Below, one piece after another: positions 43,138 through 52,940 of a DNA stretch of 64,000 nucleotides. The DNA is from Pseudodesulfovibrio sp. (GTDB lineage Bacteria > Desulfobacterota > Desulfovibrionia > Desulfovibrionales > Desulfovibrionaceae), in NCBI GenBank assembly GCA_016342345.1, contig JAEINO010000017.1, forward strand, positions 1 through 64,000, in the 5' to 3' direction. A program made the translations under genes and the position numbers. Each line of letters begins with the position of its first letter. Position 1 is the first letter of the stretch. The notes under the pieces are model-generated. The model was not told where the DNA came from, made no database searches, and was given only the letters and a program-made list of their open reading frames with translations.

Positions 43138-43603
43138 GAGTGCCCCCTCACAAAACAGACTGTTGTTTTTAGTCAGTGTAGCATGAATGGCTCGGGAAGC
43201 AACCCCGGACTACTTGCACCTCAATATGACTGTCCTTTCATTGCAAAGGCTTACTTGGAGTTCGCATCACCGCTAAGGAAACGCTGATTAATTCAATCTT
43301 CAGGAAGTGCTGTAGAATTGTTCGCTGGCAAGACGCGCAAAAAAGTCAAGGCTGACGCGTGCTTCCTGCACGCTAGGGTTTGATTTTTTTGCAGCAACGA
43401 AGCCAGAGGGCAAGTATGCAGTGCTTCCCTAACCATGCCTTTTTCCCGAAAGCCACCATTTAGTGATTCACTAACGTAATTTAATCTCTTGAGAGAAACG
43501 CCATATTTCCACCAAGGAAACATATTGTTTCAGCGCATTATAATTGCTGATTTTCTTTACGAGCTTTGATACTGATATCTATATTCCAATCTCAGAGGAA
43601 CCC
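43138..43603. other. Intergenic region with inverted MITE copy 2
   Basis: 466 bp between the divergent rhodanese-YceI and kinase genes. Holds the MITE-like element 43274-43431 and AT-rich DNA near the kinase start. No gene seen. Confidence 0.5.
43274..43431 (-). repeat. 158-bp MITE-like element, copy 2 (inverted, diverged)
   Basis: Same length and block order as the copies at 5352 and 63677, but inverted. It begins TAAGGAAACGCTGATTAATT and ends GCAGTGCTTCCCTA, again with TA at both ends. The central hairpin reads GCGTGCTTCCTGCACGC here against GCGTACTTCCTGTACG elsewhere; the paired positions change together. This supports a conserved folded element. No ORF. Confidence 0.75.
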
Positions 43604-46600
43604 ATGAAAAACGACCAAAAAAAAACAAAAGCAGAACTGATTGCTGAACTCAATAGATTGCGAAAGCATGTGGGAAACACTGAATCTGCTCTCCGGCCAG
43701 ACAAATCCAACAAGATTTCCAGATTCCGTCAGATAGTCGAAGGACTGCCTCAATTCGTCTACGAACTCGATGTCGACGGACACTTTACCTATGCGAACGA
43801 CCATGCATTCACAGCCTTCGGGTTTACAAGGCAGGAAATCGAAAAAGGAATGCACTTCAGCCAGCTCATGCATCCAGATTCACTGACAGAAGCACGAAAC
43901 AACATGGCACGCGTCCTCAACGGAAGCGGTCCGCTTGGAACAACATATCTGGCAATTCGCAAAGACAGAACAACCTTCCCCATCAAGGCATACTCCCAAG
44001 CCATCCTGAAAAATGGCAATCCAATAGGCTTACGGGGCGTGCTCGTTGACATAACCGACGTCAAACAAGCCCGGGACGCACTCCTGAAAAGTGAAACATA
44101 CTACCGCGCCCTGTTCGAAAACACGGGAACAGCCTCGGTCGTATTCGGTCAGGATTCAATCATCCGCAGTTGCAATTCCCAATACGCACGACTTGCCGGA
44201 TACCCGACCCACGAAATTGAAGGCAAGATGAAATGGTCTGATTTTGTCGATCCCGCAGATATTCAACGAATGACCAAATATCACAAAACCCGTCTCAAGA
44301 AGGGGCACGAGGCTCCGGGTGACCATGAATTTACATTTCTGCCGCAAGACGGAAATCCAAAGCGAGTGCATGTCTTCATCCAGGTCATCCCCGGAACCGA
44401 AAGCAGAACAGCTTCGCTCATCGACATCACTGACCAGGAACGAATCCATCAAGCCCTGCGCCAAAGCGAAGAACGCTATGAACTGGTCGTCAGAGGTGCC
44501 AACGATGGCATCTGGGACTGGAACCTGACCACTGATGCCGTCTATTACTCGCCCCGCTACAAAGCCATTCTGGGCTACAGCGACGACGACTTCCCAAACA
44601 CTGCCGACTCATGGAAAAATGCAATCCATCCAGACGACCTTGCCCAGGTCATCGAAGACAACTGGCAATGCATTGAAGACAAGGTGGACCACTTTCAGAC
44701 GGAATTCCGCATGCTTCACAAGGACGGCACCTATCGCTGGATACTCGGGCGGGGCGCAAGTGCAAAAAATGATAAAGGAAATGTCTATCGTTTGGCCGGC
44801 ACACACACGGACATATCCGATCGCAAAGAATCCGAAGCACAATTCATGGCTGTTTTTGAACAGGCGGCAGTGGGCATAACCTTGGCGTCCCTGGACGGAA
44901 TCTGGCTTCAGGTCAATCCGTCCATGACCAGAATAACCGGTTATTCACGCGACGAGCTTGTGGGCAAGTCCATCGCCAGCGTCACCCACCCAGAGGATCA
45001 GGAAGGCAGCAACGAACTCATGCGCCGTCTCATCCAGGGAGAAACAGACCAACTCTACATCGAAAAACGGTACATCCATAAAGATGGAAACATCGTCTGG
45101 GTTGACCTGGCCGTTACCATGCGCAAGGACGCCAACGGCGACCCGCTGTATTTCATGGCGGTTATTACCGACAATACAGCACGAAAACAAACCGAACAGG
45201 CACTCAAGGATTCCGAAGAACGGTACAGGAACATCGTCGAGCATGCCAGCGACGGCATATATCAATGCACACCTGATGGACGGTTTCGCGCAGCCAATCA
45301 GGCCCTGGCCGAACACCTCGGATATGAGTCCGCAGATGAATTGACCCACACCATGTCAAATATACAGAACACGCTGTGGGTCAACCCGCAAGACAGAACC
45401 GACTTCATCAAGACCCTGCAAAAGCACGGAAGCCTGGAAAACTATGAAAAACACGTTTATCGCAAGGACGGCTCAAAAATCTGGGTTTCTGAAAACGTAC
45501 GCGCCCTGTACGATGAAAACGGCGAATTCATCCTCTACGAAGGTTTTCTGCAAAACATCACAACCCGCAAACTGAACGAACGAACCACCCAGGCACTCTA
45601 TGCCATTTCCAAGGCAATCAGCACCACGCGCAATCTGCAGGACCTCTACGAGACCATTCATTCAATTCTCGGCGAGGTCATCGATGCCACCAATTTCTTC
45701 ATCTCCATCCTTGACGAGGAAAAAGACCGACTGGTTTTCACCTATTTCGAAGACGAAAAGGACGACTACTACGATATCCGCAATATCAGCGACCCGAAAA
45801 CCAAAAGCCTTGCCGCGCACGTCATACGAACAGGCAAACCACTCTTCCTCTCTCAGGCGAACCCGATTGCACCGCAGATACAGGAACTCATCGGGGTAGT
45901 CGGAACACCTGCGGCTGTCTGGCTTGGCCTCCCTCTCATAGTCCAGGGCAAAATCATAGGTGCCATGGCCATACAGCACTACTCCAACCCTCACCATTAC
46001 TCGGACGCCGATGTCTCATTGATGGAAGCGGTTTCCGAACATGTCGCACTGGCCATCGAACGCAAAATCAACGAAGAAGCCCTGACTCAGCTCAACGAGG
46101 AACTGGAATCCAAAGTGGACCAACGCACCAAGGAACTCAGGGACAAGGCCGTCGAACTGGAAACTGCAAACGCACGACTCAAGGAACTGGACAAGATCAA
46201 ATCCGCCATTGTGTCTTCCATCTCTCATGAACTCCGCACTCCGCTGACGTCCATCCGAGGTTTTGCAAAATTGACAGGCAAGGATTTCGTGCGCCACTTT
46301 CAACCTCTGGGACACGAAAAGATTCTGAGGAAAAAAGGCGAAAGAATCAGACAAAATCTCGAAATCATAGAAACAGAAGGCGAACGCCTGACCAGGCTCA
46401 TCAACGATTTTCTGGATATCAACCGCATTGAATCCGGCAAGGCATGCTGGAGCGATGAATTCCTCAACCCCTGTGATGTCATCCGTCAAGCCACAAACGC
46501 CGTGGCCGGCAGCTTTGCTGCCAAGCCAGAAACAAGTCTCATCACAGATCTCCCGAAAACGATTCCCCCCATCCACGCCGACCCGGACAAAGTTCAGCAG

Positions 46601-46942
46601 GTGCTCATCAATCTGCTAAATAATGCGTGCAAATTCACAACAGAAGGATCGGTCACGGTTTCCGTGATTGGCAACCCGGACACCTTGACCGTCACCGTTG
46701 CCGATACCGGTATAGGGATTTCAGAACAGGATCAGCCATACATCTTCGAAAAATTCCACAAATCCCGCATGGGAGACACAATTGACCTCAAGGACAAGGG
46801 AACAGGCCTCGGCCTTGCCATCTGCAAAGAGATTGTCGAACATTACGGAGGCTCCATATGGGTCAAGTCAACACCCGGCAAAGGCAGCGAGTTTTCCTTC
46901 ACACTCCCCCTGGTTCCGGGTACGGAGACAGCCTGTTCCTGA
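43604..46942 (+). CDS. Multi-PAS/GAF sensor histidine kinase
   Basis: 1112 aa from the ATG at 43604, preceded by AGAGGAA. No signal peptide or membrane helix, so a cytoplasmic sensor. Domains in order: a short coiled N-terminus (to about 45), about five PAS domains (about 45-665), a GAF domain (about 680-840), a coiled coil (VDQRTKELRDKAVELETANARL), and a HisKA with phosphoacceptor His875 in SISHELRTPLTS. The ATPase follows: NLLNNACKF (about 1003), DTGIGIS (about 1034), GTGLGLAI (about 1066). No receiver domain is fused and no response regulator is adjacent. Its 3' end overlaps the next gene by 85 bp. Confidence 0.92.
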   Translation: MKNDQKKTKAELIAELNRLRKHVGNTESALRPDKSNKISRFRQIVEGLPQFVYELDVDGHFTYANDHAFTAFGFTRQEIEKGMHFSQLMHPDSLTEARNNMARVLNGSGPLGTTYLAIRKDRTTFPIKAYSQAILKNGNPIGLRGVLVDITDVKQARDALLKSETYYRALFENTGTASVVFGQDSIIRSCNSQYARLAGYPTHEIEGKMKWSDFVDPADIQRMTKYHKTRLKKGHEAPGDHEFTFLPQDGNPKRVHVFIQVIPGTESRTASLIDITDQERIHQALRQSEERYELVVRGANDGIWDWNLTTDAVYYSPRYKAILGYSDDDFPNTADSWKNAIHPDDLAQVIEDNWQCIEDKVDHFQTEFRMLHKDGTYRWILGRGASAKNDKGNVYRLAGTHTDISDRKESEAQFMAVFEQAAVGITLASLDGIWLQVNPSMTRITGYSRDELVGKSIASVTHPEDQEGSNELMRRLIQGETDQLYIEKRYIHKDGNIVWVDLAVTMRKDANGDPLYFMAVITDNTARKQTEQALKDSEERYRNIVEHASDGIYQCTPDGRFRAANQALAEHLGYESADELTHTMSNIQNTLWVNPQDRTDFIKTLQKHGSLENYEKHVYRKDGSKIWVSENVRALYDENGEFILYEGFLQNITTRKLNERTTQALYAISKAISTTRNLQDLYETIHSILGEVIDATNFFISILDEEKDRLVFTYFEDEKDDYYDIRNISDPKTKSLAAHVIRTGKPLFLSQANPIAPQIQELIGVVGTPAAVWLGLPLIVQGKIIGAMAIQHYSNPHHYSDADVSLMEAVSEHVALAIERKINEEALTQLNEELESKVDQRTKELRDKAVELETANARLKELDKIKSAIVSSISHELRTPLTSIRGFAKLTGKDFVRHFQPLGHEKILRKKGERIRQNLEIIETEGERLTRLINDFLDINRIESGKACWSDEFLNPCDVIRQATNAVAGSFAAKPETSLITDLPKTIPPIHADPDKVQQVLINLLNNACKFTTEGSVTVSVIGNPDTLTVTVADTGIGISEQDQPYIFEKFHKSRMGDTIDLKDKGTGLGLAICKEIVEHYGGSIWVKSTPGKGSEFSFTLPLVPGTETACS

Positions 46943-48183
46943 GCAGAAAGCTCTGCATTCTCGCAGCACTGACCTTCATCCTTGCCGTTGCAGGCTGCGC
47001 CAGACAGTACACTCCCATGCCCCTGGAACAACTGAACGTCATTGCCAGGGCCAAAACCCAAACTCAAAACGGCATCACGGTATCCGCAGCGGTCCTGAAC
47101 CCAGAGGAGTCCCTGCACGTCTTCGGCGTCAATCTTGCCAAAACCGGCGTTCAACCGGTCTGGCTAACCATACGAAATGACACGGACGAAGATCAGATTT
47201 TCCTGCCCATGAGCGTTGATCCAGACTATTTTTCACCGCACGAAGTCTGGTGGAAAACACGATATGAAAAAGACAGGGAGGCCAGTAAACGCATGGCCAT
47301 CCGGTTCCGCGAACTCCTGATCCCGCATATCATCGAACCGCACTCCAAAGTTTCAGGATTTGTGCTCACACCCCTGCATTCCGGTTCCATCCGAATGATA
47401 AACGTCGACATTCTAGGCCTGTCAAAAACCACCACGTTCAACTATTTCCTCGCCATTCCCGGCTTCCTGGCAGACCATCATCTGGTCAAATTTGATTCAT
47501 TGTATCAAGCGGGTGATTTTAAAACCTGTACCACTCTGGACGAACTCAAGGCACAAATCGAAACCCTCCCCTGCTGCGTAACCAACGAAAAAGGTGACAC
47601 GAATGGAGACCCCCTGAATATAGTAATTGTTTCCGAACCTGATGCGGCATGGCGTTCCATGGTCCGCCGCGGCTGGGACGAAACCGAACCCATCACCGGA
47701 GCCTCAGCCATGAAGACAGTCAATGCATTCATGGCAGGAAAGGAATACAGAACCTCCCCCATCAGTGCATTGTATGTCTTTGGACGAAGCCAGGATATCG
47801 CCCTTCAAAAGGCACGCAAGACCATCCATGAACGCAATCACCTGCGCCTGTGGCTGGCTCCCATCAAATACAAGGACAACCACATTTGGGTCGGCACTGT
47901 CAGTCGCGATATCGGGGTCAAGATGACCAGCAGGACATGGAGCCTGACCACCCACGAAATCGACGGAAATGTGGACGAGGCCCGCGCCTATCTGACCCAG
48001 GACGCCGCCTATTCACAAAATCTCAAGGCCCTTGCCTTCACCGGCGGCGTGGGCAAGGTACCAATGGATGCCCCCCGACTGAACCTGACCGACTCCCCCT
48101 GGTACACAGACGGCGACCGGGCAATCCTGTTCCTCACAAACGAAGAAACCCCATTGGCAGACATAAAATTCCTGGATTGGTAG
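46858..48183 (+). CDS. LssY-type C-terminal-domain lipoprotein
   Basis: 441 aa. ATG 46858 has GGAGG six bases upstream and lies inside the histidine kinase gene (85-bp overlap). The lipoprotein signal with lipobox AVAGC occurs at about residue 47, giving an unusually long n-region; a downstream non-ATG start cannot be excluded. The remaining sequence includes LNIVIVSEPDAAWRSMVRRGWDE, SALYVFGRSQDIALQKAR, LRLWLAPIKYKDNHIWVGTVSRDIG and TGGVGKVPMDAPR, the pattern of LssY C-terminal proteins, whose function is not defined. Coupled to the kinase by overlap. Confidence 0.78.
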   Translation: MGQVNTRQRQRVFLHTPPGSGYGDSLFLSRKLCILAALTFILAVAGCARQYTPMPLEQLNVIARAKTQTQNGITVSAAVLNPEESLHVFGVNLAKTGVQPVWLTIRNDTDEDQIFLPMSVDPDYFSPHEVWWKTRYEKDREASKRMAIRFRELLIPHIIEPHSKVSGFVLTPLHSGSIRMINVDILGLSKTTTFNYFLAIPGFLADHHLVKFDSLYQAGDFKTCTTLDELKAQIETLPCCVTNEKGDTNGDPLNIVIVSEPDAAWRSMVRRGWDETEPITGASAMKTVNAFMAGKEYRTSPISALYVFGRSQDIALQKARKTIHERNHLRLWLAPIKYKDNHIWVGTVSRDIGVKMTSRTWSLTTHEIDGNVDEARAYLTQDAAYSQNLKALAFTGGVGKVPMDAPRLNLTDSPWYTDGDRAILFLTNEETPLADIKFLDW

Positions 48184-48213
48184 CTGCCGGAGAAACTGAT
48201 TTTCGACAAAAAA

Positions 48214-48246
48214 AGCCCTCGCAGACAAAAATCTGCAAGGGCTTGA
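48214..48246 (-). terminator. Terminator of tRNA-Arg (leftward)
   Basis: A long imperfect stem (about 48214-48226 with 48231-48243). On the minus strand seven T follow the 3' arm (48209-48215). It lies just past the tRNA and may also act on the lipoprotein transcript. Confidence 0.75.
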
Positions 48247-48251
48247 TTACA

Positions 48252-48328
48252 TGGTGCCCCCAGCGCGATTCGAACACGCGGCACCAGGATTAGGAATCCT
48301 GCGCTCTATCCACCTGAGCTATGGGGGC
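48252..48328 (-). tRNA. tRNA-Arg (CCT anticodon)
   Basis: 77 nt including an encoded CCA. Minus strand: acceptor arm GCCCCCA (48322-48328) pairs with TGGGGGC (48256-48262). The anticodon stem CAGGA/TCCTG encloses TTCCTAA, anticodon CCT, reading AGG. The T-arm carries GTTCGAATC. Confidence 0.95.
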
Positions 48329-48513
48329 GACATTGGCACGAATGCCGGGGAAAACTCCTAGCCAATGGTTCGCGGAAAGGCAAGCCTTTCGTTGAGGTTG
48401 CGACATTGAAACCGGATTCCGCTTCATTCTTTACCTTGTGTGGGAAATCCTTGCAACTCAATCAAGGTCAACGCCGGCCGATCATTTTTTTGTGTGCAAA
48501 CTCTTTCACACTA

Positions 48514-48541
48514 TTTACAAGCCATAAAAAAGGCCTATACT
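48514..48541 (+). promoter_or_regulatory. Putative promoter of the DegP-type protease gene
   Basis: TTTACA (48514-48519) and TATACT (48536-48541) spaced by 16 bp, close to sigma-70 consensus. About 55 bp upstream of the ATG at 48597. Confidence 0.55.
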
Positions 48542-48596
48542 TTTCAAACGCGGTTATATCCGCAATCCTGTTTTCCGCATTCGATTAGGAGGCTTC

Positions 48597-50009
48597 ATGA
48601 TTCGCAAACACACCATGCTCACCCTCGCGCTCAGCGTGTTCCTGGCCCTGCCGGTTCTCGCACAAGCCAACGGGTTACCCGTCTTTACCGAACTGGCCGC
48701 AAAAGCAGGCAAGTCGGTCGCCTTCATTTCCACTGAAAAAACGTCGCAGGCCCAAACCGGTGGCCAGCAGTTCAGGCAACAGATACCGGATGGGCATCCG
48801 TTCAAGGACTTCTTTGAACGGTTCGATCAATTCTTCGGCCAACAGCCCGGACAAACCCGAAAACAAGTGGGACAGGGTTCCGGTTTCGTCATCACGTCCG
48901 ATGGCCTGATCGTCACCAACAATCATGTCATCGATGGCGCGGACAAGGTAACCGTCCGATTCCAGGACAACAAGAAAATCTACGTGGCAACGGTTATCGG
49001 CAGTGATCGGGAAACCGACCTGGCCGTCATCAAGATCAACACGAAAAAAGAGCTTCCCGTGCTCCGTTTTGGCAATTCCGATGCCATTCAGGTCGGTGAA
49101 TGGGTCCTTGCCATCGGCAATCCCTACGGTCTGGACAACACCGTCACCGCAGGCATCATTTCGGCCAAGCACAGAATTATCGGCGCAGGCCCATTCGACA
49201 ATTTTCTGCAAACCGATGCCAGCATCAACCCCGGCAACTCCGGCGGTCCGCTGCTCAATATGCAGGGCGAAGTCATCGGCATCAATACAGCCATTAACGC
49301 AGCTGCCGAAAACATCGGTTTTGCCATCCCCAGCACCCAGGCCAAAAAAATCATTACCCAACTACAGCAGGGCAAAACCGTCAAACGCGGTTGGCTCGGC
49401 GTGACAATTCAGCACGTGAGCGACAACGAAGCCAAGGCCCTGGGCCTGCCTGAACCGACCGGCGCACTCATTGCCTCGGTTGGAAAAGGACAGCCTGCGG
49501 ATCTGGCCGGAGTGAAGCAGGGCGATGTCGTACTCAAAGTCAATGGGCAAAAAGTTTCAGACAACAATGAACTGCTCAAGAAGATCGCCGGACTGGCTCC
49601 GGGAGACAAGGCCCGCCTGGCCTTGTGGCGCAACGGCAAGCATGTGACAAAGACGGTCACGCTCGGCCAGCGTGGCGAACAAACCATGACATCCATGGCC
49701 CCCAAGACTTCGGAAACAACCAAAGTACTCGGCATATCCCTGAAACCGGTTGACAGCCAGATAGCCAAGGCACTCGGTCTCGAAAAAACGCAGGGATTGC
49801 TTGTAATCAACATTGATCAGGATTCCGTTGCATCCGAGGAAGACATCCGCCAGGGCGATGTCATCCTTCAGGCCAATCAGGAAAGCGTTAACACCATGGC
49901 TGAACTGGAAACCATACTCAAACGGGACAAGGAACGCGGTGCAATCATGCTGCTCATCAAACGACAAGGACAGAGCCTCTTCGTGGCCCTGCCTCTGACC
50001 AAGAACTAA
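48597..50009 (+). CDS. DegP/HtrA-type periplasmic serine endoprotease (Do family)
   Basis: 470 aa with a signal peptide (residues 1-24). Chymotrypsin-fold protease with catalytic His110 (VTNNHVID), Asp141 (RETDLAVI) and Ser215 (NPGNSGGPLL). Two PDZ domains follow, about residues 270-355 and about 385-465. Degrades or chaperones misfolded envelope proteins. AGGAGG precedes the ATG and a terminator follows, so it is monocistronic. Confidence 0.96.
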   Translation: MIRKHTMLTLALSVFLALPVLAQANGLPVFTELAAKAGKSVAFISTEKTSQAQTGGQQFRQQIPDGHPFKDFFERFDQFFGQQPGQTRKQVGQGSGFVITSDGLIVTNNHVIDGADKVTVRFQDNKKIYVATVIGSDRETDLAVIKINTKKELPVLRFGNSDAIQVGEWVLAIGNPYGLDNTVTAGIISAKHRIIGAGPFDNFLQTDASINPGNSGGPLLNMQGEVIGINTAINAAAENIGFAIPSTQAKKIITQLQQGKTVKRGWLGVTIQHVSDNEAKALGLPEPTGALIASVGKGQPADLAGVKQGDVVLKVNGQKVSDNNELLKKIAGLAPGDKARLALWRNGKHVTKTVTLGQRGEQTMTSMAPKTSETTKVLGISLKPVDSQIAKALGLEKTQGLLVINIDQDSVASEEDIRQGDVILQANQESVNTMAELETILKRDKERGAIMLLIKRQGQSLFVALPLTKN

Positions 50010-50018
50010 AAACCCAAC

Positions 50019-50046
50019 AAAGGGGCTCCAACAGGAGCCCCTTTTT
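50019..50046 (+). terminator. Terminator of the DegP-type gene
   Basis: An 11-bp perfect stem (50019-50029 with 50034-50044), AACA loop, and T tail (50042-50046). Confidence 0.9.
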
Positions 50047-50059
50047 CACGAAAAAAACC

Positions 50060-50929
50060 ATGACCAACACACCCGCAAGCCTGACAGCCCCGGCCAAGAT
50101 AAACCTGCATCTACGGATTCTCGGCATCAGAAAAGACGGATATCACGAACTCAGGACCCTGTTCTTCGCTGTTGACGTGCTGTCTGACCTGTTGGAAATC
50201 GAACCCGGCCATGATGAACATTTCTACATGCGCTGCCCTGCCAACCCGGACCTGGAATGTGCTTCCAACCTCATATACAAGGCGTGGAAACTTTTCGGAC
50301 AGGCCACCGGATTTCAACCAGGCATATTCGTGACCCTGACAAAACGCATCCCCATGGGAGGAGGGCTCGGAGGTGGTAGCTCCGACTGCGCAACTCTGCT
50401 CCGCTGGCTCAATGACAATGCGGGAAACAAGGCACTTTCTCATGACGACCTTATCTCCCTGGCAGCAATCCTCGGCGCGGATGTACCCTTTTTCCTCATG
50501 AACGGCCCGGCCTGGGCCGAAGGCATCGGGGAGATACTCACTCCAGCCAATATCGACCTGACTGGCATGACGCTGGTGCTGGCCTGCCCGGACGTCCACG
50601 TGGACACGCTCTGGGCATACAAGCAGTGGGACCGGAATAATGGCTCGGCATCAATGCAAGAATCCTTGACAACCCCATCATCTGATACTAAGAAACCTTC
50701 TCCCGTTTCGGCTCTGACTGTCGTCAACGACTTTGAGGCCATTGTTTTTGCGAAGTATCCAATACTCAGAAAAACAAAGGAAAAACTCATTAAAAACGGA
50801 GCTGTAGCAGCCGCCATGAGCGGCTCGGGCGCAAGCCTGTTCGGACTTTTTCGGGACAACCGCAGCGGCATGTCCGCCGCCAAGTCACTTGAAAAAGACG
50901 GAATAATGGTTTTCGTACAGACAATGTGA
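50060..50929 (+). CDS. ispE: 4-diphosphocytidyl-2-C-methyl-D-erythritol kinase IspE
   Basis: GHMP kinase of the MEP isoprenoid pathway. 289 aa. N-terminal APAKINLHLRILGIRKDGYH, ATP loop IPMGGGLGGGSSDCAT and C-terminal AAAMSGSGASLFGLF are diagnostic. First gene of a co-directional block: a tRNA gene starts 9 bp after its stop, then prs, rplY, pth, carD and rho. Confidence 0.96.
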   Translation: MTNTPASLTAPAKINLHLRILGIRKDGYHELRTLFFAVDVLSDLLEIEPGHDEHFYMRCPANPDLECASNLIYKAWKLFGQATGFQPGIFVTLTKRIPMGGGLGGGSSDCATLLRWLNDNAGNKALSHDDLISLAAILGADVPFFLMNGPAWAEGIGEILTPANIDLTGMTLVLACPDVHVDTLWAYKQWDRNNGSASMQESLTTPSSDTKKPSPVSALTVVNDFEAIVFAKYPILRKTKEKLIKNGAVAAAMSGSGASLFGLFRDNRSGMSAAKSLEKDGIMVFVQTM

Positions 50930-50938
50930 TTTACGTGC

Positions 50939-51014
50939 TGGGGCGTCGCCAAGTTGGCAAGGCATCAGGTTTTGGTCCTGACATTCGAGGGTTCGAGTCC
51001 TTCCGCCCCAGCCA
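50939..51014 (+). tRNA. tRNA-Gln (TTG anticodon)
   Basis: 76 nt with encoded CCA. Acceptor TGGGGCG (50939-50945) pairs with CGCCCCA (51004-51010). Anticodon stem TCAGG/CCTGA, loop TTTTGGT, anticodon TTG (reads CAA). T-loop GGTTCGAGTCC. It sits between ispE and prs and is probably processed from their transcript. Confidence 0.96.
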
Positions 51015-51041
51015 CTTCTCTAAATGATTAAGAGGAATGTA

Positions 51042-51980
51042 ATGCACGGTGAATTGAAAATCATTAGTGGGTCCGCAAGTCCGAAACTGGCCGAAGCAAT
51101 TTGCGAACATCTGGGAACAAAGCTCTCTCCGGTCCTGCGCGAACGTTTCTCCGATGGGGAAATTCGTATTGAAATTGGCGAGAATGTCCGAGGCGACGAC
51201 GTGTTCGTCATCCAACCCACCTGTTCACCAGTAAACTTTCACCTCATGGAACTGTGCCTGATGCTGGACGCCCTCAAGCGTGCCAGTGCATCCCGGGTGA
51301 CCGCAGTAGTTCCCTATTTCGGATATGCACGCCAGGACCGCAAGGTCGTTCCCCGCGCGCCCATTTCCGCAAAACTGGTAGCCGACCTGCTTTCCACCGC
51401 CGGAATGCAACGCATGGTGACAATCGACCTGCACGCAGGCCAGATTCAGGGCTTCTTCAACTGTCCGGTGGACAACCTTTTTGCCGCCCCTGCACTGCTT
51501 GAACATCTGCGTGACCGTGATGAAGATTTCGTCATCGTTTCCCCGGATGCTGGCGGAGTGGAACGCGCACGAGCCTACGCCAAACGCCTCGGAGGTTCCC
51601 TGGCCATCGTGGACAAGCGCCGCGATGCCCCGAACCAGGCCAAAGCCATGCACATCATCGGCGATGTCAAGGACAAGGTAGCCGTAGTCATCGACGACAT
51701 GATCGACACCGCTGGCACCATGTGCGCCGCTGCCAACGTGATCATGGATAACGGTGCCAAGGATGTCATGGCCTGTGCCACACACCCCGTGCTTTCCGGC
51801 CCGGCAATTCAGCGTCTGGAGGAGTCCGCATTCTCCGAAGTCGTTATCACCGACACCATTCCGTTAAGCGACGACAAGACCTGCTGCAAAAAAATCAAGC
51901 AACGCTCAGTGGCGTCCCTGCTTGCAAAAGCAATCAACAATGTACATACCGAATCGTCGGTAAGCGTACTATTCGTATAA
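51042..51980 (+). CDS. prs: Ribose-phosphate pyrophosphokinase Prs
   Basis: Makes PRPP for nucleotide, histidine and tryptophan synthesis. 312 aa from the ATG at 51042, preceded by [45 protein letters not shown] (with a one-residue break from long motif form), [20 protein letters not shown] and the PRPP loop [13 protein letters not shown] are all present. A start at 51024 is less likely. Confidence 0.97.
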   Translation: MHGELKIISGSASPKLAEAICEHLGTKLSPVLRERFSDGEIRIEIGENVRGDDVFVIQPTCSPVNFHLMELCLMLDALKRASASRVTAVVPYFGYARQDRKVVPRAPISAKLVADLLSTAGMQRMVTIDLHAGQIQGFFNCPVDNLFAAPALLEHLRDRDEDFVIVSPDAGGVERARAYAKRLGGSLAIVDKRRDAPNQAKAMHIIGDVKDKVAVVIDDMIDTAGTMCAAANVIMDNGAKDVMACATHPVLSGPAIQRLEESAFSEVVITDTIPLSDDKTCCKKIKQRSVASLLAKAINNVHTESSVSVLFV

Positions 51981-51988
51981 AGTCCTCC

Positions 51989-52102
51989 GAGGCTGCTCAA
52001 AAAACCGAATACGACGTAATCCAACAATCAAGACCAGCGCGGAACTTTCCACGCAACTCATTTGATTCTTGAAAGCGACAATCGGACTTTTCCAGCAGCC
52101 TC
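51989..52102 (+). repeat. Palindromic element in the rplY leader, possible dispersed-element relative
   Basis: Outer inverted repeat GAGGCTGCT (51989-51997) with AGCAGCCTC (52094-52102), 9 bp perfect. A central hairpin GCG..GGAA/TTCC..CGC lies near the middle. Architecture resembles the 116-bp element at 34161, but sequence similarity is weak, so kinship is unproven. Confidence 0.45.
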
Positions 52103-52166
52103 CAACCAGTTAAAGCGCGAGCGTCCGTCAACAGGTGACGGCCAGGGCGTAAAAGGAGAAATCATC

Positions 52167-52790
52167 ATGGCAGATCTACTGAAACTCAATGTTCAGGAAC
52201 GGACAGGAATGGGCAAAGGCCCCAACCGCCGCCTTCGCACCACAGGTATGGTTCCCGGCATCTATTATGATGCAAAAGGCACCAATATCCCGGTCAAGGT
52301 TGAACTGATCCCCCTGCAAAAAGCATATTCAAAGCTTGGCAACGCTCAGGTTTTCGATCTGGTTCTCGAAAAAGACGGAAAGACCGAAACCATGCCCGCA
52401 CTTCTGTGGCGTGTCCGCAACGAGCCTGTCAAAGGACTCCCCGAACACGTTGACTTTTTCGGCGTTGACCTGACCAAGGAAATCAAGATCTCCGTTCACT
52501 TCGAACTCGTCGGCTCCTCCAAGGGCGTCAAGCTCGGCGGCACGGTTGAACTGTATCGCGATTCCATTGAAGTCATCTGCAAACCGATGAACATCCCGGA
52601 ATCCATCATCATCGACGTCACCGAAATGGACATTCTCGATTCCGTACGCATAGAGGATATCGTGTTCCCCGAAGGTGTAACTCCTGTCTTTGACGAAAAC
52701 TATGCTGTCGTCACCATTGCCAGCATGCGCGAAGAGGAAGAGATTGTCGAAGAAGGCGAAGAAGACGTAGCCGCCACTGTTAGCGAATAA
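52167..52790 (+). CDS. rplY: 50S ribosomal protein L25 / general stress protein Ctc
   Basis: 207 aa from the ATG at 52167, preceded by AAGGAG. N-terminal 5S rRNA-binding domain (about 1-95, opening LLKLNVQERTGMGKGPNRRL) and a C-terminal beta domain (about 100-190) of the TL5/Ctc long form, then an acidic tail. Part of the prs-rplY-pth block. Confidence 0.95.
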   Translation: MADLLKLNVQERTGMGKGPNRRLRTTGMVPGIYYDAKGTNIPVKVELIPLQKAYSKLGNAQVFDLVLEKDGKTETMPALLWRVRNEPVKGLPEHVDFFGVDLTKEIKISVHFELVGSSKGVKLGGTVELYRDSIEVICKPMNIPESIIIDVTEMDILDSVRIEDIVFPEGVTPVFDENYAVVTIASMREEEEIVEEGEEDVAATVSE

Positions 52791-52830
52791 TCTGCCTCCG
52801 AACACCGTTACCATTCACAATGACACGACC

Positions 52831-52864
52831 TCCCGGAGCGCGTCGACGCGCTCCGGGATTTTTT
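52831..52864 (+). terminator. Terminator after rplY
   Basis: A 12-bp perfect stem (52831-52842 with 52847-52858), TCGA loop, then six T. Confidence 0.92.
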
Positions 52865-52940
52865 GCTTGAATTCAGATTGAATGATAGCATGCCTTTGGA
52901 ATAGCCTTTCCAAAACGACAATCGAAACGGGCACGGAAGC

